Positions 32,440 to 41,746 of a stretch of 64,000 bases of DNA are shown one piece after another. Source of the stretch: Bowmanella dokdonensis (GTDB lineage: Bacteria; Pseudomonadota; Gammaproteobacteria; Enterobacterales; Alteromonadaceae); contig NZ_JAFKCV010000007.1 in the NCBI RefSeq assembly GCF_017254865.1, positions 1 to 64,000 on the forward strand, written 5' to 3'. The notes beneath the pieces are model-generated. The model was not told the origin of the DNA. It saw nothing but the letters and a program-made list of their open reading frames with translations, and did no database searches. Both the position numbers and the translations under genes were made by a program. Each line of letters begins with the position of its first letter. The stretch's first letter is position 1.

Positions 32440-33531
32440 TTCGTCTTCATCCTTGTCCGAAATACCCTCTGCCCGGGTCACCGGGTAGCCCAGGTTCATC
32501 CAGCCGAAGATACCCTCCCAGAGTACTGCGGTTTTGGTATAACCCTTATCGCGCAACTGGCGGATCACATGCTCGGTGGCGGCCCTGGGACAGGAGCAAT
32601 AGCCGACGATCTGCACGTCTTTTGGCAGATCTGCCAGCTTGTCATCCAGATCGCTGTAGTAGGGAAAGGGAATGGAGCCTTCGATATGAGCGCGCTGCCA
32701 TACCGAGGGCACCCGGGTATCCAGCAGAATCATCCGGTTTTTGGCCTGCAGGGCCTGATGCAGGTCGGCAGAGGACACATACATATCGTCCGTCAGGGTA
32801 AAATCCGGATCCTCGCCCTGGGGATTCACCACATATTGGTCCGGGGTGGGCAAGGTCTTTAGCACCGTCTTTTGTTCGTTAAAATCCCGAGCTTTGCTGC
32901 GGATAAAGGCGGTGACATTGTCGATATCCTGTTCGGAAAGAATACCGTCAAAGGACTGCATTGGCGTGCCGTCGCGACCATTGACAATGGCATAGCGGAT
33001 AAACTCGTCCTTGTTGTGGGCCAGGGCCGATGGGTTGGCCAGGGCCGGCGCATTGACCCCTTCGCCATTCTTGCCATGGCAACCGGTGCAGTGTTGCTCA
33101 AATACCGCTTCTCCCCGGGTGATATCTCCTTCCACCGGGTTTTCCGTCAGCCTGACCCGCTCGGCGCCAGATTGCCAGAACAGCCAGTAGGTCAGATCCC
33201 AGACCTCATCAAGGTTCATCGGTCCTCCCACTTCATCCAGATAGCCGGCCATGGCAGTGCCTTCACGGCCATAGGACAGCGGTCGTAAAATCGAATGGGG
33301 TACGCCGGACTCGAACAGGCTTTTGCTGCGCAGGGAAGGGGCGTGGTCATTGGCGTAGCCTTCCCGGTCAGCCCCGTGACACAAGGTGCAGTATTTCTGG
33401 TAGTTGGCCGCAGCCCGGGCGGCCTGTTCTTCGGTGAGCTCCCGTGGCGGGTCCTGTTTTTCATAGACGGGTCTGGCTGCCAGCGGGACCGCAAGGGCCA
33501 GACAGCCCAGGGTCAATATTATTCTGTTCAT
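32428..33531 (-). CDS. Periplasmic dihaem cytochrome c fused to a rhodanese domain
   Basis: 367 residues with a signal peptide (LGCLALAVPLAARP). Two class I cytochrome c domains come first, with haem sites CTLCH (about 48-52) and CTGCH (about 148-152) and axial Met candidates in TAMAGYLDEVGG and TPMQSFDGILSEQD. A rhodanese domain follows (about 245-355: ILLDTRVPSVWQRAHIEGS, IVGYCSCPRAATEHV), whose active Cys lies in the CSCPRA loop. A sulfur-transfer site joined to an electron carrier suggests oxidation of a persulfide, thiosulfate or similar, but the donor is unknown. AAGGA precedes the ATG. Divergent from the catalase-like gene. Confidence 0.85.
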   Translation of the reverse strand: MNRIILTLGCLALAVPLAARPVYEKQDPPRELTEEQAARAAANYQKYCTLCHGADREGYANDHAPSLRSKSLFESGVPHSILRPLSYGREGTAMAGYLDEVGGPMNLDEVWDLTYWLFWQSGAERVRLTENPVEGDITRGEAVFEQHCTGCHGKNGEGVNAPALANPSALAHNKDEFIRYAIVNGRDGTPMQSFDGILSEQDIDNVTAFIRSKARDFNEQKTVLKTLPTPDQYVVNPQGEDPDFTLTDDMYVSSADLHQALQAKNRMILLDTRVPSVWQRAHIEGSIPFPYYSDLDDKLADLPKDVQIVGYCSCPRAATEHVIRQLRDKGYTKTAVLWEGIFGWMNLGYPVTRAEGISDKDEDEAAH

Positions 33532-33759
33532 GGGGTTCCTTGTTGTGCCTGCCTGCTCCGGTGAAACACAAGACGCAGACGCTGATATTCTGACCTTACC
33601 CGTTTTTACGAGATGTGTTCAATCTCTGCGCCAGACAACTTTTTTTAAGGATTAACGGAGGATGACCGGCAGGCTGAATAATCACGCCTTAGTGAAAGCT
33701 CAGTGGCGTCCTCTCGGTCTTTACTGGTTCTGAGCATAAGGATCAAGGAAACCAATACA

Positions 33760-34752
33760 ATGAAGCAATCCAAATACGGGATACTGGGAGTCTGTCTGCT
33801 GGGCCTTATTCCTGCGACGTCCGGCCTGGCCCAGGAAAGAATACAGGCTCAGGACATGGTCGCCCTGTTTGAAAAATTGTCCGGTCCGCAGCCAGGGCAC
33901 CGCAAGGCCCATGCCCGCGGACTGTGCGCCACAGGCACCTTCGCACCGGTTAAGCTTGCGACCGGGGAACCGTTTGCCGGCGCGGCGCTGTTAAGCAGCG
34001 GCGGGTTGCCGGTACTGATGCGGTTTTCCATCGGCGGCGGCAACCCCGATGCCGATGAGCGCATGCCTGGCACCCGTGGGCTGGGACTGCAGATTGCTCT
34101 GCCCAATGGGGGCCTGCACAACTTTACCGGTAATAACTTCCCGGTCTTTGCCGGTAAGGATGTGGAAACCTTCCACGGCTTTTTATCCACCCTGCTGCCC
34201 GATGAGCAGGGTAAACGGGATCCGCAGCGCACCCTGGACTTTGCCGATGCCAATCCCAGTGTGAAGGACCATATGGTCTGGCAAAAAAGCGCACAGACGG
34301 CAGCCTCCTTTGCCAATACCGAGTTCTACGGCCTGCATACCTTCTACTTTGATGGTGCCGACCAGCCGCGGGTAAAATTCCGCTGGCACTTAAGTCCGGA
34401 TTTGGGGGTGAAGACCTTAACGGCCGACCAGGCCCAGGCCAAACCGGCGGCGTTTCTGGCCCAGTCCCTGGCAGGACAACTGGAACAGGGCCCGGTTAGC
34501 TTTAGCCTGATGGCCAGCCTTGGAGCGCCGGAGGATAGTGACACCGACCCGTCCAGCCAGTGGCCGGCCCACAGGCCTCAGGTGAAGCTGGGTACCCTTA
34601 CCCTGCAGCAAAGTGGCGGCGATCAGTGCACGGGCAAGAACTTCGATCCCAATGTGCTTTCGGCGGGGTTTTCCGGCAGTGACGATCCGGTACTGAAGAT
34701 GCGCTCCCCGGCCTATGCCATCTCCTTTGGTAAACGGTTGAGCGGCCAATAG
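33760..34752 (+). CDS. SrpA-like periplasmic catalase-family protein
   Basis: About 330 residues with a signal peptide (GVCLLGLIPATSGLAQ). It is a small, single-domain haem catalase relative of the SrpA/YbgC type: the distal His lies in GHRKAHARGLCATGTF, the distal-pocket Asn region in NNFPVFAGKD, and the proximal Tyr in RSPAYAISFGKR. Such proteins act as peroxidases in the periplasm more often than as true catalases. AAGGA stands before the ATG at 33760. It shares a 228-bp divergent promoter region with the cytochrome-rhodanese gene, suggesting joint response to oxidative or sulfur stress. Confidence 0.8.
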   Translation: MKQSKYGILGVCLLGLIPATSGLAQERIQAQDMVALFEKLSGPQPGHRKAHARGLCATGTFAPVKLATGEPFAGAALLSSGGLPVLMRFSIGGGNPDADERMPGTRGLGLQIALPNGGLHNFTGNNFPVFAGKDVETFHGFLSTLLPDEQGKRDPQRTLDFADANPSVKDHMVWQKSAQTAASFANTEFYGLHTFYFDGADQPRVKFRWHLSPDLGVKTLTADQAQAKPAAFLAQSLAGQLEQGPVSFSLMASLGAPEDSDTDPSSQWPAHRPQVKLGTLTLQQSGGDQCTGKNFDPNVLSAGFSGSDDPVLKMRSPAYAISFGKRLSGQ

Positions 34753-34757
34753 CCGCT
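34741..34757 (+). terminator. Short hairpin at the catalase/M20 convergence
   Basis: AGCGGC-CAATA-GCCGCT followed by TTTA overlaps the catalase stop codon. The stem is only six pairs, so it is a weak candidate. Confidence 0.35.
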
Positions 34758-36053
34758 TTATCGCTGTGTCAGGCGGTGCATCAGTAACGCTGCCCGCTTG
34801 GCCTGTGCGGGCAGGGCATCCAGATGGCCTTTTTCTTCTACCGTGTGGCCGCCGGTGCCTTTTAAGCCCAGGCCATCGATGGCCATGTCCACATGGGCGG
34901 CGGCAAAGGAAACATCGGCCGCGCCGGCATTAAGCGGATTGACCGGCGTCACCTGTCCCTGATCCAGATCCTGGCTGACCTGGCTTAGCAGACTAAGCAG
35001 CTTTTTGTTGCCCTCAGTGGGCGCCATGGGCGGATAGCCTTCGCCGATTTCAATCACGGCCTGGGTTTGTGGCAGATGCTGGCCGACGATAAAGCGCATT
35101 TTGTCTTTGACCCGTTCGAGCTGCTGTGGAGAAACAGCCCGGATATCGCCTGTGACCAGCGCGTGTTCGGCCACCACATTGTTTTTGCCAAAGGCGCTGC
35201 CGCTGTTGTCTGCCGGATTATGCTCCACTGCTGTGCCGCCCAGGATGCGGCCGGGGTTAAAGGTCAGCAGGCTCTCGCTGCGCAGCTCGGTATAAAAGCT
35301 GTTCAGGATCCGGGATGCCTCATAAATAGCGCCGGCGCCGACGTCCTCTGAGAATACCTGCGAGGAATGGGCAGGATTGCCCTTGATCCGCAAGGTCCAG
35401 TCCACCGAGCCGCGGCGGGAAATATTGGCCGTTGCCGGGTTGCCGTCGCCGTCTTCAAAGCCGATGGCAATATCGGCCCATTTGGCCGCATCAAGCAGCG
35501 CTTTTTTGGACAGGTCCAGGGGCCGGCCACTGAGTTCCTCGTCGCCGGTGATCACCACACGGATATTCATCTTGTCCAGTTCGCCTGCCGCTTTCAATGC
35601 GCGCAGGGCTTGCAGCATAATCACATTGCCGCCTTTCATATCGCTGATGCCGGGACCCCTGGCGATATTCTCATCGACCATTTCAAATTTTTGGAAGGGA
35701 CTGTCCGGCTCAAATACCGTATCCAGGTGGCCGATCAGCATGATCTTTGCGCCAGCGCCGCCGTTGAGTTCGGCCACCAGGTGTCCGGCGCGGTTAAAGG
35801 CGCTGCCATCTTCGAAACGCACATTAAAGCCCAGGGCTTCAAATTCCGGTGCCAGCCTGTCGGCCACCTTGCGCACGCCGGCAAAGTTCATGGTGCCGCT
35901 GTTGATATTGACCAGTTCCTCCAGCAGTTTGACTGCCTGCTCCTGGGTCTGATCGATATGGGCAGCCATCTGCATTTCGGCGTCGGATAAATCCGCCTGC
36001 ACGGTCTGGCTGAGCATCGCGGAAAAGCTCAGGGCGAGTAGCGTTCTTATCAT
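34758..36053 (-). CDS. M20 peptidase, glutamate carboxypeptidase (CPG2)-like, secreted
   Basis: 431 residues with a signal peptide (TLLALSFSAMLSQTVQA). The two-zinc M20 site is complete: LIGHLDTVFE, GPGISDMKGGN, TGDEELSG and the C-terminal GTGGHTVEEKGHLD; the dimer/lid domain carries GNPAHSSQ. The closest well-known type is Pseudomonas carboxypeptidase G2, which removes C-terminal glutamate from folates and peptides, though specificity cannot be read off. It converges on the catalase gene. Confidence 0.85.
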   Translation of the reverse strand: MIRTLLALSFSAMLSQTVQADLSDAEMQMAAHIDQTQEQAVKLLEELVNINSGTMNFAGVRKVADRLAPEFEALGFNVRFEDGSAFNRAGHLVAELNGGAGAKIMLIGHLDTVFEPDSPFQKFEMVDENIARGPGISDMKGGNVIMLQALRALKAAGELDKMNIRVVITGDEELSGRPLDLSKKALLDAAKWADIAIGFEDGDGNPATANISRRGSVDWTLRIKGNPAHSSQVFSEDVGAGAIYEASRILNSFYTELRSESLLTFNPGRILGGTAVEHNPADNSGSAFGKNNVVAEHALVTGDIRAVSPQQLERVKDKMRFIVGQHLPQTQAVIEIGEGYPPMAPTEGNKKLLSLLSQVSQDLDQGQVTPVNPLNAGAADVSFAAAHVDMAIDGLGLKGTGGHTVEEKGHLDALPAQAKRAALLMHRLTQR

Positions 36054-36117
36054 CGTATTCTGGTTTTATTTGCGGGATAGGGGCCATTACTATTACAAAT
36101 TTAGGGGGGTATTGCGA

Positions 36118-37278
36118 CTATGTCAGCATTGCCATTTTTTTGAGTATTCTCCGGCGAACCGGAGGCACGGCCATCGCCATATTGGCCAGGCTCAGCACCA
36201 GTCGGATCATCCTGCCCTGTCGCCACAACAGGATCCGGGTAAGCTTGTCGGTAAACCGGTTGACGCCGCTTTGAATCTCGTCCCGGCGGGACTGCGCGTA
36301 ATGATGCAGCGGCGCATCGGTCCCTTTGTCCAGGGCGGCCAGGATGGCCGGGCCAAGCAAAGAAGCATCTATTATGCCGGCATTCATCCCCTGGCCCCCT
36401 ACCGGACTGTTGAGGTGTGCGGCATCTCCGGCCAGCACAATGGCCCCTTGGGAAAACAAGGTGCTAAGCCGCTGGTGCAACCTGAATTCGCTTTGCCAGA
36501 CGTTGTGATAGGGCTTGCCGAACAGGCTTTGTACTGCTTCTTCGATTCGCTGGTCCAAAGGGATGGAGTCGCCCGGGGCAAAGGGCAGGATCAGACGCCA
36601 TCGGTTATCTGTCATACGGATGCCGATAGCAAGGGCAGGGCTCGTGGTGAGTCGGGGAAAGGGCAGATGTGCGCTGTCTTCTATGTCCACATCGGCCAGT
36701 GCCGCCTGGGCCTGGTAGGTTTTGCCTTCCAGGGCGGCGCCAATTTGCTCACGCACCAGACTCTTACCACCGTCACAGCCCACTGCGATCCGGCATTGAG
36801 CACGGCGGCGGCCCTCAGGTGCTGTGTAGCTTAGCTGTACACCCTGTTGCTGCTGGGAAACGGACTCCACCTTGCAGTTAAACCGGAGCCTGGCGGTGGG
36901 CTGCTGCAACAGCGCGTCCCGAAGTATGGCTTCAGTGTCTGACTGGGGTAACACCAGCAGTTGCGGGTAGGAGGTGATGTCAGACAACTGTGCCAGAGGG
37001 GCACAGAACAAGGTGCGTTGTTTATCCACGTCCTGCAACGACAGTCGAGGTACAGTGATGGCTTGTTGCAGAAATTGGTCGATAACCCCCAGATCGGCAA
37101 GGATTTCCTGGGTGGCGGGCCAGATGGCCGGGGCCCGCGAATGTTCAGCGGTGTCAGGGTTTTTTTCCAGCAGCAGCACCTCGGTGCCCTGCCGGGCAAG
37201 CCCTAAACCCAGGCATAGCCCCACCGGACCTGCTCCGACTATGGTGACCAGGCAATCATCCCTGTGAGTATTTTCCAT
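36118..37278 (-). CDS. FAD-dependent monooxygenase (PheA/TfdB/UbiH-like)
   Basis: About 386 residues from the ATG at 37278, which has AGGGGAAG upstream. N-terminal Rossmann motif VTIVGAGPVGLCLGLGLA binds FAD, the middle CRIAVGCDGGKSLVRE is the second (DG) FAD/NAD(P)H motif, and VLAGDAAHLNSPVGGQGMN is the third (GD) motif. Class A flavin hydroxylases of this kind hydroxylate aromatic or polyketide compounds with NAD(P)H and O2. Nothing around it names the substrate. The hydrophobic tail (IRLVLSLANMAMAVP) could touch the membrane, as in ubiquinone hydroxylases. Confidence 0.85.
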   Translation of the reverse strand: MENTHRDDCLVTIVGAGPVGLCLGLGLARQGTEVLLLEKNPDTAEHSRAPAIWPATQEILADLGVIDQFLQQAITVPRLSLQDVDKQRTLFCAPLAQLSDITSYPQLLVLPQSDTEAILRDALLQQPTARLRFNCKVESVSQQQQGVQLSYTAPEGRRRAQCRIAVGCDGGKSLVREQIGAALEGKTYQAQAALADVDIEDSAHLPFPRLTTSPALAIGIRMTDNRWRLILPFAPGDSIPLDQRIEEAVQSLFGKPYHNVWQSEFRLHQRLSTLFSQGAIVLAGDAAHLNSPVGGQGMNAGIIDASLLGPAILAALDKGTDAPLHHYAQSRRDEIQSGVNRFTDKLTRILLWRQGRMIRLVLSLANMAMAVPPVRRRILKKMAMLT

Positions 37279-37434
37279 GCTTCCCCTGCCAGCATTCCTA
37301 CTGAGGAAAACTCTAGCCGCCCTGAGCCTGATTCTCCAGTCAGGTCGTGCCGCGGATGACATTCAGCGGTGTTTTGTCAGATTAAAACAACAATTAGGTT
37401 TATAATCCCGGCTTTACGCAAAATGGGAGTGAAT

Positions 37435-37902
37435 ATGAAAGTCTGTGGTGTTGAACTGAAAGGCAACGAAGCCAATATCTGTCTGTTGTCTCTCAAAGAC
37501 GGCCTGTTTCATATTCCCGACTGCCGGGCCCGCAAACTGACTTTAAACGATGCCGGCGCTGCGGGTTTGAAGCACTTCCAGGCCACCTTTGCCAAACTGA
37601 TGCAGGATTACAAAGTAGAGAAGGTGATCATTCGCGAGAGGCCGATGAAGGGCAAATTTGCCGGCGGTGCCGTGGGATTTAAAATGGAGGCGGCCATCGA
37701 GTTGATTGATAACCTGGAAGTGCAGACTTTCGGTCCCACCGAAATCAAGGCCTCGTTAAAGCGCAATCCCCTGTCCATCGATTTTGCCGGTACCGGGCTC
37801 AAGCAGTTCCAGGAGCCGGCCTTTAGTACCGCCTATGCCTGGCTGATGCAGGAAAAACACAGTCCCAAGGCTGTTGAACCTGACAGCCCCTGGGCCCGGT
37901 AA
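37435..37902 (+). CDS. DUF3010 family protein
   Basis: 155 residues, full length. Begins MKVCGVELKGNEANICLLSL, with VIIRERPMKGKFAGGAVGFK and FGPTEIKASLKRNPL; the pattern recalls an RNase H-like/RuvC-type fold with Glu in VEL and Glu in RERP, but no activity is known. DUF3010 is found mainly in gammaproteobacteria. The ATG at 37435 has GGGAG upstream; earlier in-frame starts lack one. Monocistronic. Confidence 0.8.
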   Translation: MKVCGVELKGNEANICLLSLKDGLFHIPDCRARKLTLNDAGAAGLKHFQATFAKLMQDYKVEKVIIRERPMKGKFAGGAVGFKMEAAIELIDNLEVQTFGPTEIKASLKRNPLSIDFAGTGLKQFQEPAFSTAYAWLMQEKHSPKAVEPDSPWAR

Positions 37903-37941
37903 CTGCCGGGCCAATAAGCGGCCGCCACCTCAGTTACCTGC

Positions 37942-37967
37942 CAGACACCCTGTTTTGCCGGTGTCTG
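37942..37967 (+). terminator. Hairpin after the DUF3010 gene
   Basis: CAGACACC / GGTGTCTG with a ten-base loop, followed by TTG. A second GC-rich hairpin, GGCCCGG / CCGGGCC, overlaps the stop codon at 37893-37912. Both lack a good T-run. Confidence 0.4.
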
Positions 37968-38069
37968 TTGCCCAACAGAAAAATATTTTGCGGCTTGTTG
38001 TAATCTTTCTTAACTAGCCAGGACTACCTCCAGTGAACTCGGAAATTATCTGAATCCACTGGAGAAAAA

Positions 38070-39491
38070 ATGACAACAGCAAGATGGACCATACTGGCCC
38101 TGGGGCTTATAAGCACCTTCTCTGTTTCGGCAGTAGAAGATTATCTGCTCCATAACGCCAACCTCATCGACCCCTATAGTGAAACACACACAGCCGACGG
38201 CTGGATCCAGGTAAAGGGCGACCAAATCGTTGCACTGGGCAGGGGAACACCACCTGATGCCGCTACCCCTATCGACCTGCAAGGGGCGTATCTGCTGCCC
38301 GGGCTGGTGGACGGTCATCTTCATCTGACTGCCGGTCCGCTGCAGGTCAGTATTGAGGACGGCGCCCCCAAAATCAGTATGAAGAGTGACGACGAGGTAA
38401 CGAGGTTTCACGCCCTGGCAGCGCTTTCTTCCGGCATTACCTCGGCCTTCAGTCCCGCTGGCGATCCTATTGCCAACCAGGCATACCGGGACAAACAACA
38501 AGAAGGCCAGTGGCGCGGCCCGACTCTGACTTACGCCGGTCTGACCTTCGATCCTACGCCTATTGAGGGTGGCTCTGTATACCCAGCGAATGTACAGGAC
38601 TGGCGGAATGAAATCGCCCGCCAGAAAGCCCTTGGGGTTACTCATATCAAGCTTTACCAGGGGTTGTCAGAAACAGAGCTGGCCCGGGGGATTGAGCTGG
38701 CCCATGAGGCAGGACTTAAAGCAATCGCTCATCTGGACAAAGTCAGCTGGCAGGTGGCGGTGGATGCCGGCGTGGATGCGCTGACCCATGCGCTGCCCAC
38801 CTCAGCCGATCTGCTGCCGCAAACCAGCCGCGCTGCTTTTGAATCTTCCCTGGACCCGCTCAGCAGTAAGCACCTGTATCACTGGTTTGAGCTGGTGGAC
38901 TTTGACGCGCCTCCCGTGCAGAGGCTGATTCGGGATCTGGCAGACAAGCAGGTTCGGGTGGACCTGACTCTGGTGGTGAACGAGATGATGTATTTCTATC
39001 CCGGCCTGGATGAGCGCTATCCGCACAACGGCTGGCAACAACACCCCAAAGTGGCGGCCAGTTGGCAGTCAAATCTGGGGGCCTCTTTGTATAACTGGAG
39101 CGAGCAGGATTATCAGCGGGCGCAGGCAGTGTTTCCCAAGGTGCTGGAGCTGATGACCCGGCTGCACCAGGCAGGGGTGCCGCTGTTGATTGGCTCAGAC
39201 AGTTATTCTGGGGGGCCTTGGTTCTGGCGCGAACTGGCATTGCATCAGCAGGCCGGGCTGGACAACTGGAGCATATTGCAGGCCGTGACCAGCGAAGCGG
39301 CAAGCAAACTGGAACTGGGTAATGTGGGCCGGTTGAAGCCAGGCTACCAGGCCGATTTCGTTATCCTGCCCGCCAACCCACTGGACGATATCAGTGCCAT
39401 CAGCGGCCTGACACAGGTGGTGCAAAAGGGCATCCGTTATGACGTGCAGCAACTTCGCCACGAACTTTCACAAACAACTGAACAAGACTAA
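38070..39491 (+). CDS. Secreted amidohydrolase (imidazolonepropionase/prolidase-like group)
   Basis: 473 residues with a signal peptide (LALGLISTFSVSAVE). The amidohydrolase barrel has GLVDGHLHLT (His-x-His metal ligands), a mid-barrel KLYQGLSETE with a Lys, AIAHLDKVSWQVAVDAGVD and ALTHALP (His ligands), and LLIGSDSYSGG with the catalytic Asp. PGYQADFVILPANPL is the usual end. Members act on cyclic amides or Xaa-Pro dipeptides; the true substrate is not clear. GGAG precedes the ATG. Nineteen bases separate it from the small membrane protein, so the two probably form one unit. Confidence 0.8.
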   Translation: MTTARWTILALGLISTFSVSAVEDYLLHNANLIDPYSETHTADGWIQVKGDQIVALGRGTPPDAATPIDLQGAYLLPGLVDGHLHLTAGPLQVSIEDGAPKISMKSDDEVTRFHALAALSSGITSAFSPAGDPIANQAYRDKQQEGQWRGPTLTYAGLTFDPTPIEGGSVYPANVQDWRNEIARQKALGVTHIKLYQGLSETELARGIELAHEAGLKAIAHLDKVSWQVAVDAGVDALTHALPTSADLLPQTSRAAFESSLDPLSSKHLYHWFELVDFDAPPVQRLIRDLADKQVRVDLTLVVNEMMYFYPGLDERYPHNGWQQHPKVAASWQSNLGASLYNWSEQDYQRAQAVFPKVLELMTRLHQAGVPLLIGSDSYSGGPWFWRELALHQQAGLDNWSILQAVTSEAASKLELGNVGRLKPGYQADFVILPANPLDDISAISGLTQVVQKGIRYDVQQLRHELSQTTEQD

Positions 39492-39509
39492 ATCAAAGAG
39501 GAACACAAG

Positions 39510-39791
39510 ATGACTGAGTTTATCAATAACTTTTCCCAGGCCTGGCAGGACAGCAGTGTGGGCGCCTTAATCCTGTTCGGATTGTTCTTCCTGCTGGTGT
39601 ATTTTCTGCCAAGCCTGCTGGCGGTGTTTTTTAACCGCCGCAACCTGCTGACCATTGCCGTGCTGAATATTCCGGCAGGCTTCTCGCTGATTGCCTGGGG
39701 CGCCCTGATTGTCTGGGCCTGCACCGGAAAAGCCGGGCGCTATATACAGACCAAGCTGGCGCAGCGTGGCCAGGCCGCCGGAGTGCAGTAG
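39510..39791 (+). CDS. Superinfection-immunity-family (T4 Imm-like) membrane protein
   Basis: 93 residues with two membrane spans: ALILFGLFFLLVYFLPSLLAVFF and ILNIPAGFSLIAWGALIVWAC in outline. YFLPSLLA then a short basic loop, then the second span is the pattern of the Imm_superinfect family. In phage T4 the family blocks DNA entry of a second phage, but most chromosomal copies are house genes of unknown role, and no phage genes are around here. AGAGGAAC precedes the ATG. Same strand as the amidohydrolase and acpH. Confidence 0.75.
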   Translation: MTEFINNFSQAWQDSSVGALILFGLFFLLVYFLPSLLAVFFNRRNLLTIAVLNIPAGFSLIAWGALIVWACTGKAGRYIQTKLAQRGQAAGVQ

Positions 39792-39837
39792 CAAGCTGGC
39801 ACTTTGAGGGCCAGGGGATTCGGGCTAACCTAAAGCC

Positions 39838-40419
39838 ATGAACTACCTGGCCCATCTCTATCTTGCCAAGCCTGACGCGGATTCCCTGACGGGCAATCTG
39901 TTGGGGGATTTCTGCCGCGGCGTGGATACCCTTCAGTATTCAACCAAAGTCCGGGCCGGGCTGGAAAACCACCGGCTGGTGGACCGTTTTACCGACCACC
40001 ATCCCAATGTCAGGGCTGCCAAACAACGCTTCAGCCGGACCCGCCGCCGTTTTGCCGGTATCGCCCTGGATGTGCTGTTCGATTATTTCCTCATCCAGCA
40101 CTGGGACCGCTTTGCCGATGAACCTTTTGAGGCATTCTGCGCCAGAGCTTACCAAAGGCTGGCGTCCCGCCTGCCGATTATGCCGCCGCGCATGCAACAG
40201 GTAGTGGGCAGCATGATACAAAGTCATTGGCTGGCCCATTACCAAAGCCTGGACGGGGTGGCCCACGCGCTGGACAGGATTGCCGGCCGTATCCGCTTTA
40301 GCAACCAGTTTGCCGGCAGCATTGTGGAAATTCGCGCTAATCTTGGTGAGTTCGAGCATTGCTTCGAGCAGTTTTTTCCTGCTCTGGTCACTCATGTTGA
40401 CCGGCATGGACCCGAATAG
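39838..40419 (+). CDS. acpH: Acyl carrier protein phosphodiesterase
   Basis: 193 residues, the standard AcpH length. The family signature starts at once: MNYLAHLYLAKPDADSLTGN, LLGDFCRGVD, LENHRLVDRFTDHHP and DVLFDYFLIQHW, giving the His/Asp residues of an HD-like metal site. It removes 4'-phosphopantetheine from holo-ACP. Forty-six bases after the membrane protein; no terminator between, so it may share that transcript. Confidence 0.9.
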   Translation: MNYLAHLYLAKPDADSLTGNLLGDFCRGVDTLQYSTKVRAGLENHRLVDRFTDHHPNVRAAKQRFSRTRRRFAGIALDVLFDYFLIQHWDRFADEPFEAFCARAYQRLASRLPIMPPRMQQVVGSMIQSHWLAHYQSLDGVAHALDRIAGRIRFSNQFAGSIVEIRANLGEFEHCFEQFFPALVTHVDRHGPE

Positions 40420-40527
40420 TCCAGATGCCGGTGCTTGTGTTGCCCTTCGGCGTAGGGCATCTTGATAACCAGGTCCTGGCCGCTGCGGCCAGGCACAGAT
40501 AATTAAGTTTGATTCAGGAAACCTCAT

Positions 40528-41562
40528 TTGAACATCAGCAAAGTTCAGTTGCAGCAGGCGGTGGAGCAGGGCATTTTATCCCAGCAGCAGGCCAGTCAAC
40601 TGGTAGAGTTTGTTCATAGCCATCCGGCCGGCAGTCCCCGTTTCGATTTTTCCCATCTGCTCTACTATCTGGGCGGATTGATAGCCATAGGCGCCATGAC
40701 CCTGTTTATGAACCTGGGCTGGGAGCGCTTCGGCGGCTGGGGTGTGTTTTTTATCTCGCTGCTTTACGCCGGTATTGGCCTGAGGCTGTGCCAGGGTTTT
40801 GCCGCCCGGGGCTACGCCGTGCCGGCGGCTGTCTGCGCCACTTTTGTGGTGGCTGTGACGCCGCTGGCCATCTTCGGTCTGCAACAAGGGCTGGGCCTGT
40901 GGCCGGACGATCAGTTGTACCGGGACTACCATCGCCATATCGCCTGGCAGTGGCTGTATATGGAACTGGGCACCCTGGCAGTGGGGCTGATCATGGTCTG
41001 GCGATTGAAGTATGCCTTTCTGGTCATGCCCATTGCGGTGACCCTGTGGTATCTGTCCATGGATGTGGCAGCCCTGCTGACCGGCGGCTGGGTGGAGTGG
41101 GAGTTGCGGATGCTGGTCTCACTCTATATGGGGCTGCTGATTATCGCTCTGGCCTTCTGGGTGGATATGCGTTCGGTTAACCAGGCCGATTATGCCTTCT
41201 GGCTGTATCTGTTCGGCGCCCTGGCCTTCTGGTGTGGCCTGTCATTCCAGCATTCCGACAGCGAATGGTCGAAGCTTCTTTATTGCCTGCTGAATCTTGG
41301 CCTGATGGGCGTGGGTATGTTGCTGGTGCGGCGGATCTTTTTGGTGTTGGGGGCCCTGGGCGTTTGTCTCTACCTGGGGCACCTGGCCTCCAACCTGTTC
41401 CGGGACAGCTGGCTGTTTCCCATCGCTCTGACGGCCATTGGGCTGCTGGTGGTCTACCTGGGCATTCTCTGGCAAAAACATGAGTCTTCTATCACACAGC
41501 GCGTGCGTGGTGTATTGCCGGAGCCGCTGCGCCGGTTACTGGCCTCCCGCCTGCCGGCATAG
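40528..41562 (+). CDS. DUF2157 integral membrane protein
   Basis: 344 residues. A helical cytoplasmic head (VQLQQAVEQGILSQQQASQLVEF) is followed by about nine to ten membrane spans (FDFSHLLYYLGGLIAIGAMTL at the first). Head plus spans is the DUF2157 make-up; the function is unknown. The frame opens with a TTG at 40528 and AGGAAA about eight bases upstream, and no better ATG is nearby, so a TTG start is likely. The gene stands 108 bp after acpH. Confidence 0.75.
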   Translation: MNISKVQLQQAVEQGILSQQQASQLVEFVHSHPAGSPRFDFSHLLYYLGGLIAIGAMTLFMNLGWERFGGWGVFFISLLYAGIGLRLCQGFAARGYAVPAAVCATFVVAVTPLAIFGLQQGLGLWPDDQLYRDYHRHIAWQWLYMELGTLAVGLIMVWRLKYAFLVMPIAVTLWYLSMDVAALLTGGWVEWELRMLVSLYMGLLIIALAFWVDMRSVNQADYAFWLYLFGALAFWCGLSFQHSDSEWSKLLYCLLNLGLMGVGMLLVRRIFLVLGALGVCLYLGHLASNLFRDSWLFPIALTAIGLLVVYLGILWQKHESSITQRVRGVLPEPLRRLLASRLPA

Positions 41563-41685
41563 GATCTTCAAATCTGCCACACCGTATTGACATCTGTCCT
41601 TCACGCTCTAATATTGGCGCCTCAGGTGGCAGAGACGCCTGTCCGCAGAAGATGAATTCACTCTGATCAACACTTTATCTGTCCC

Positions 41686-41700
41686 GGTTCAATTTGAACC
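41686..41700. promoter_or_regulatory. Perfect dyad upstream of the small ORF, candidate operator
   Basis: GGTTCAA-T-TTGAACC is a perfect 7-1-7 inverted repeat 46 bp before the GTG of the small ORF at 41747. It looks like a repressor site. No regulator is adjacent. Confidence 0.45.
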
Positions 41701-41746
41701 TAAGTTGGCTTTGCGGAACGCCAAATATGCTTAGGAGAATTGAATT

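Noticed and set aside
39510-39791. Prophage marker (superinfection immunity protein)
   Set aside because: No other phage gene lies nearby; the family is common on bacterial chromosomes, and the neighbours are housekeeping genes.
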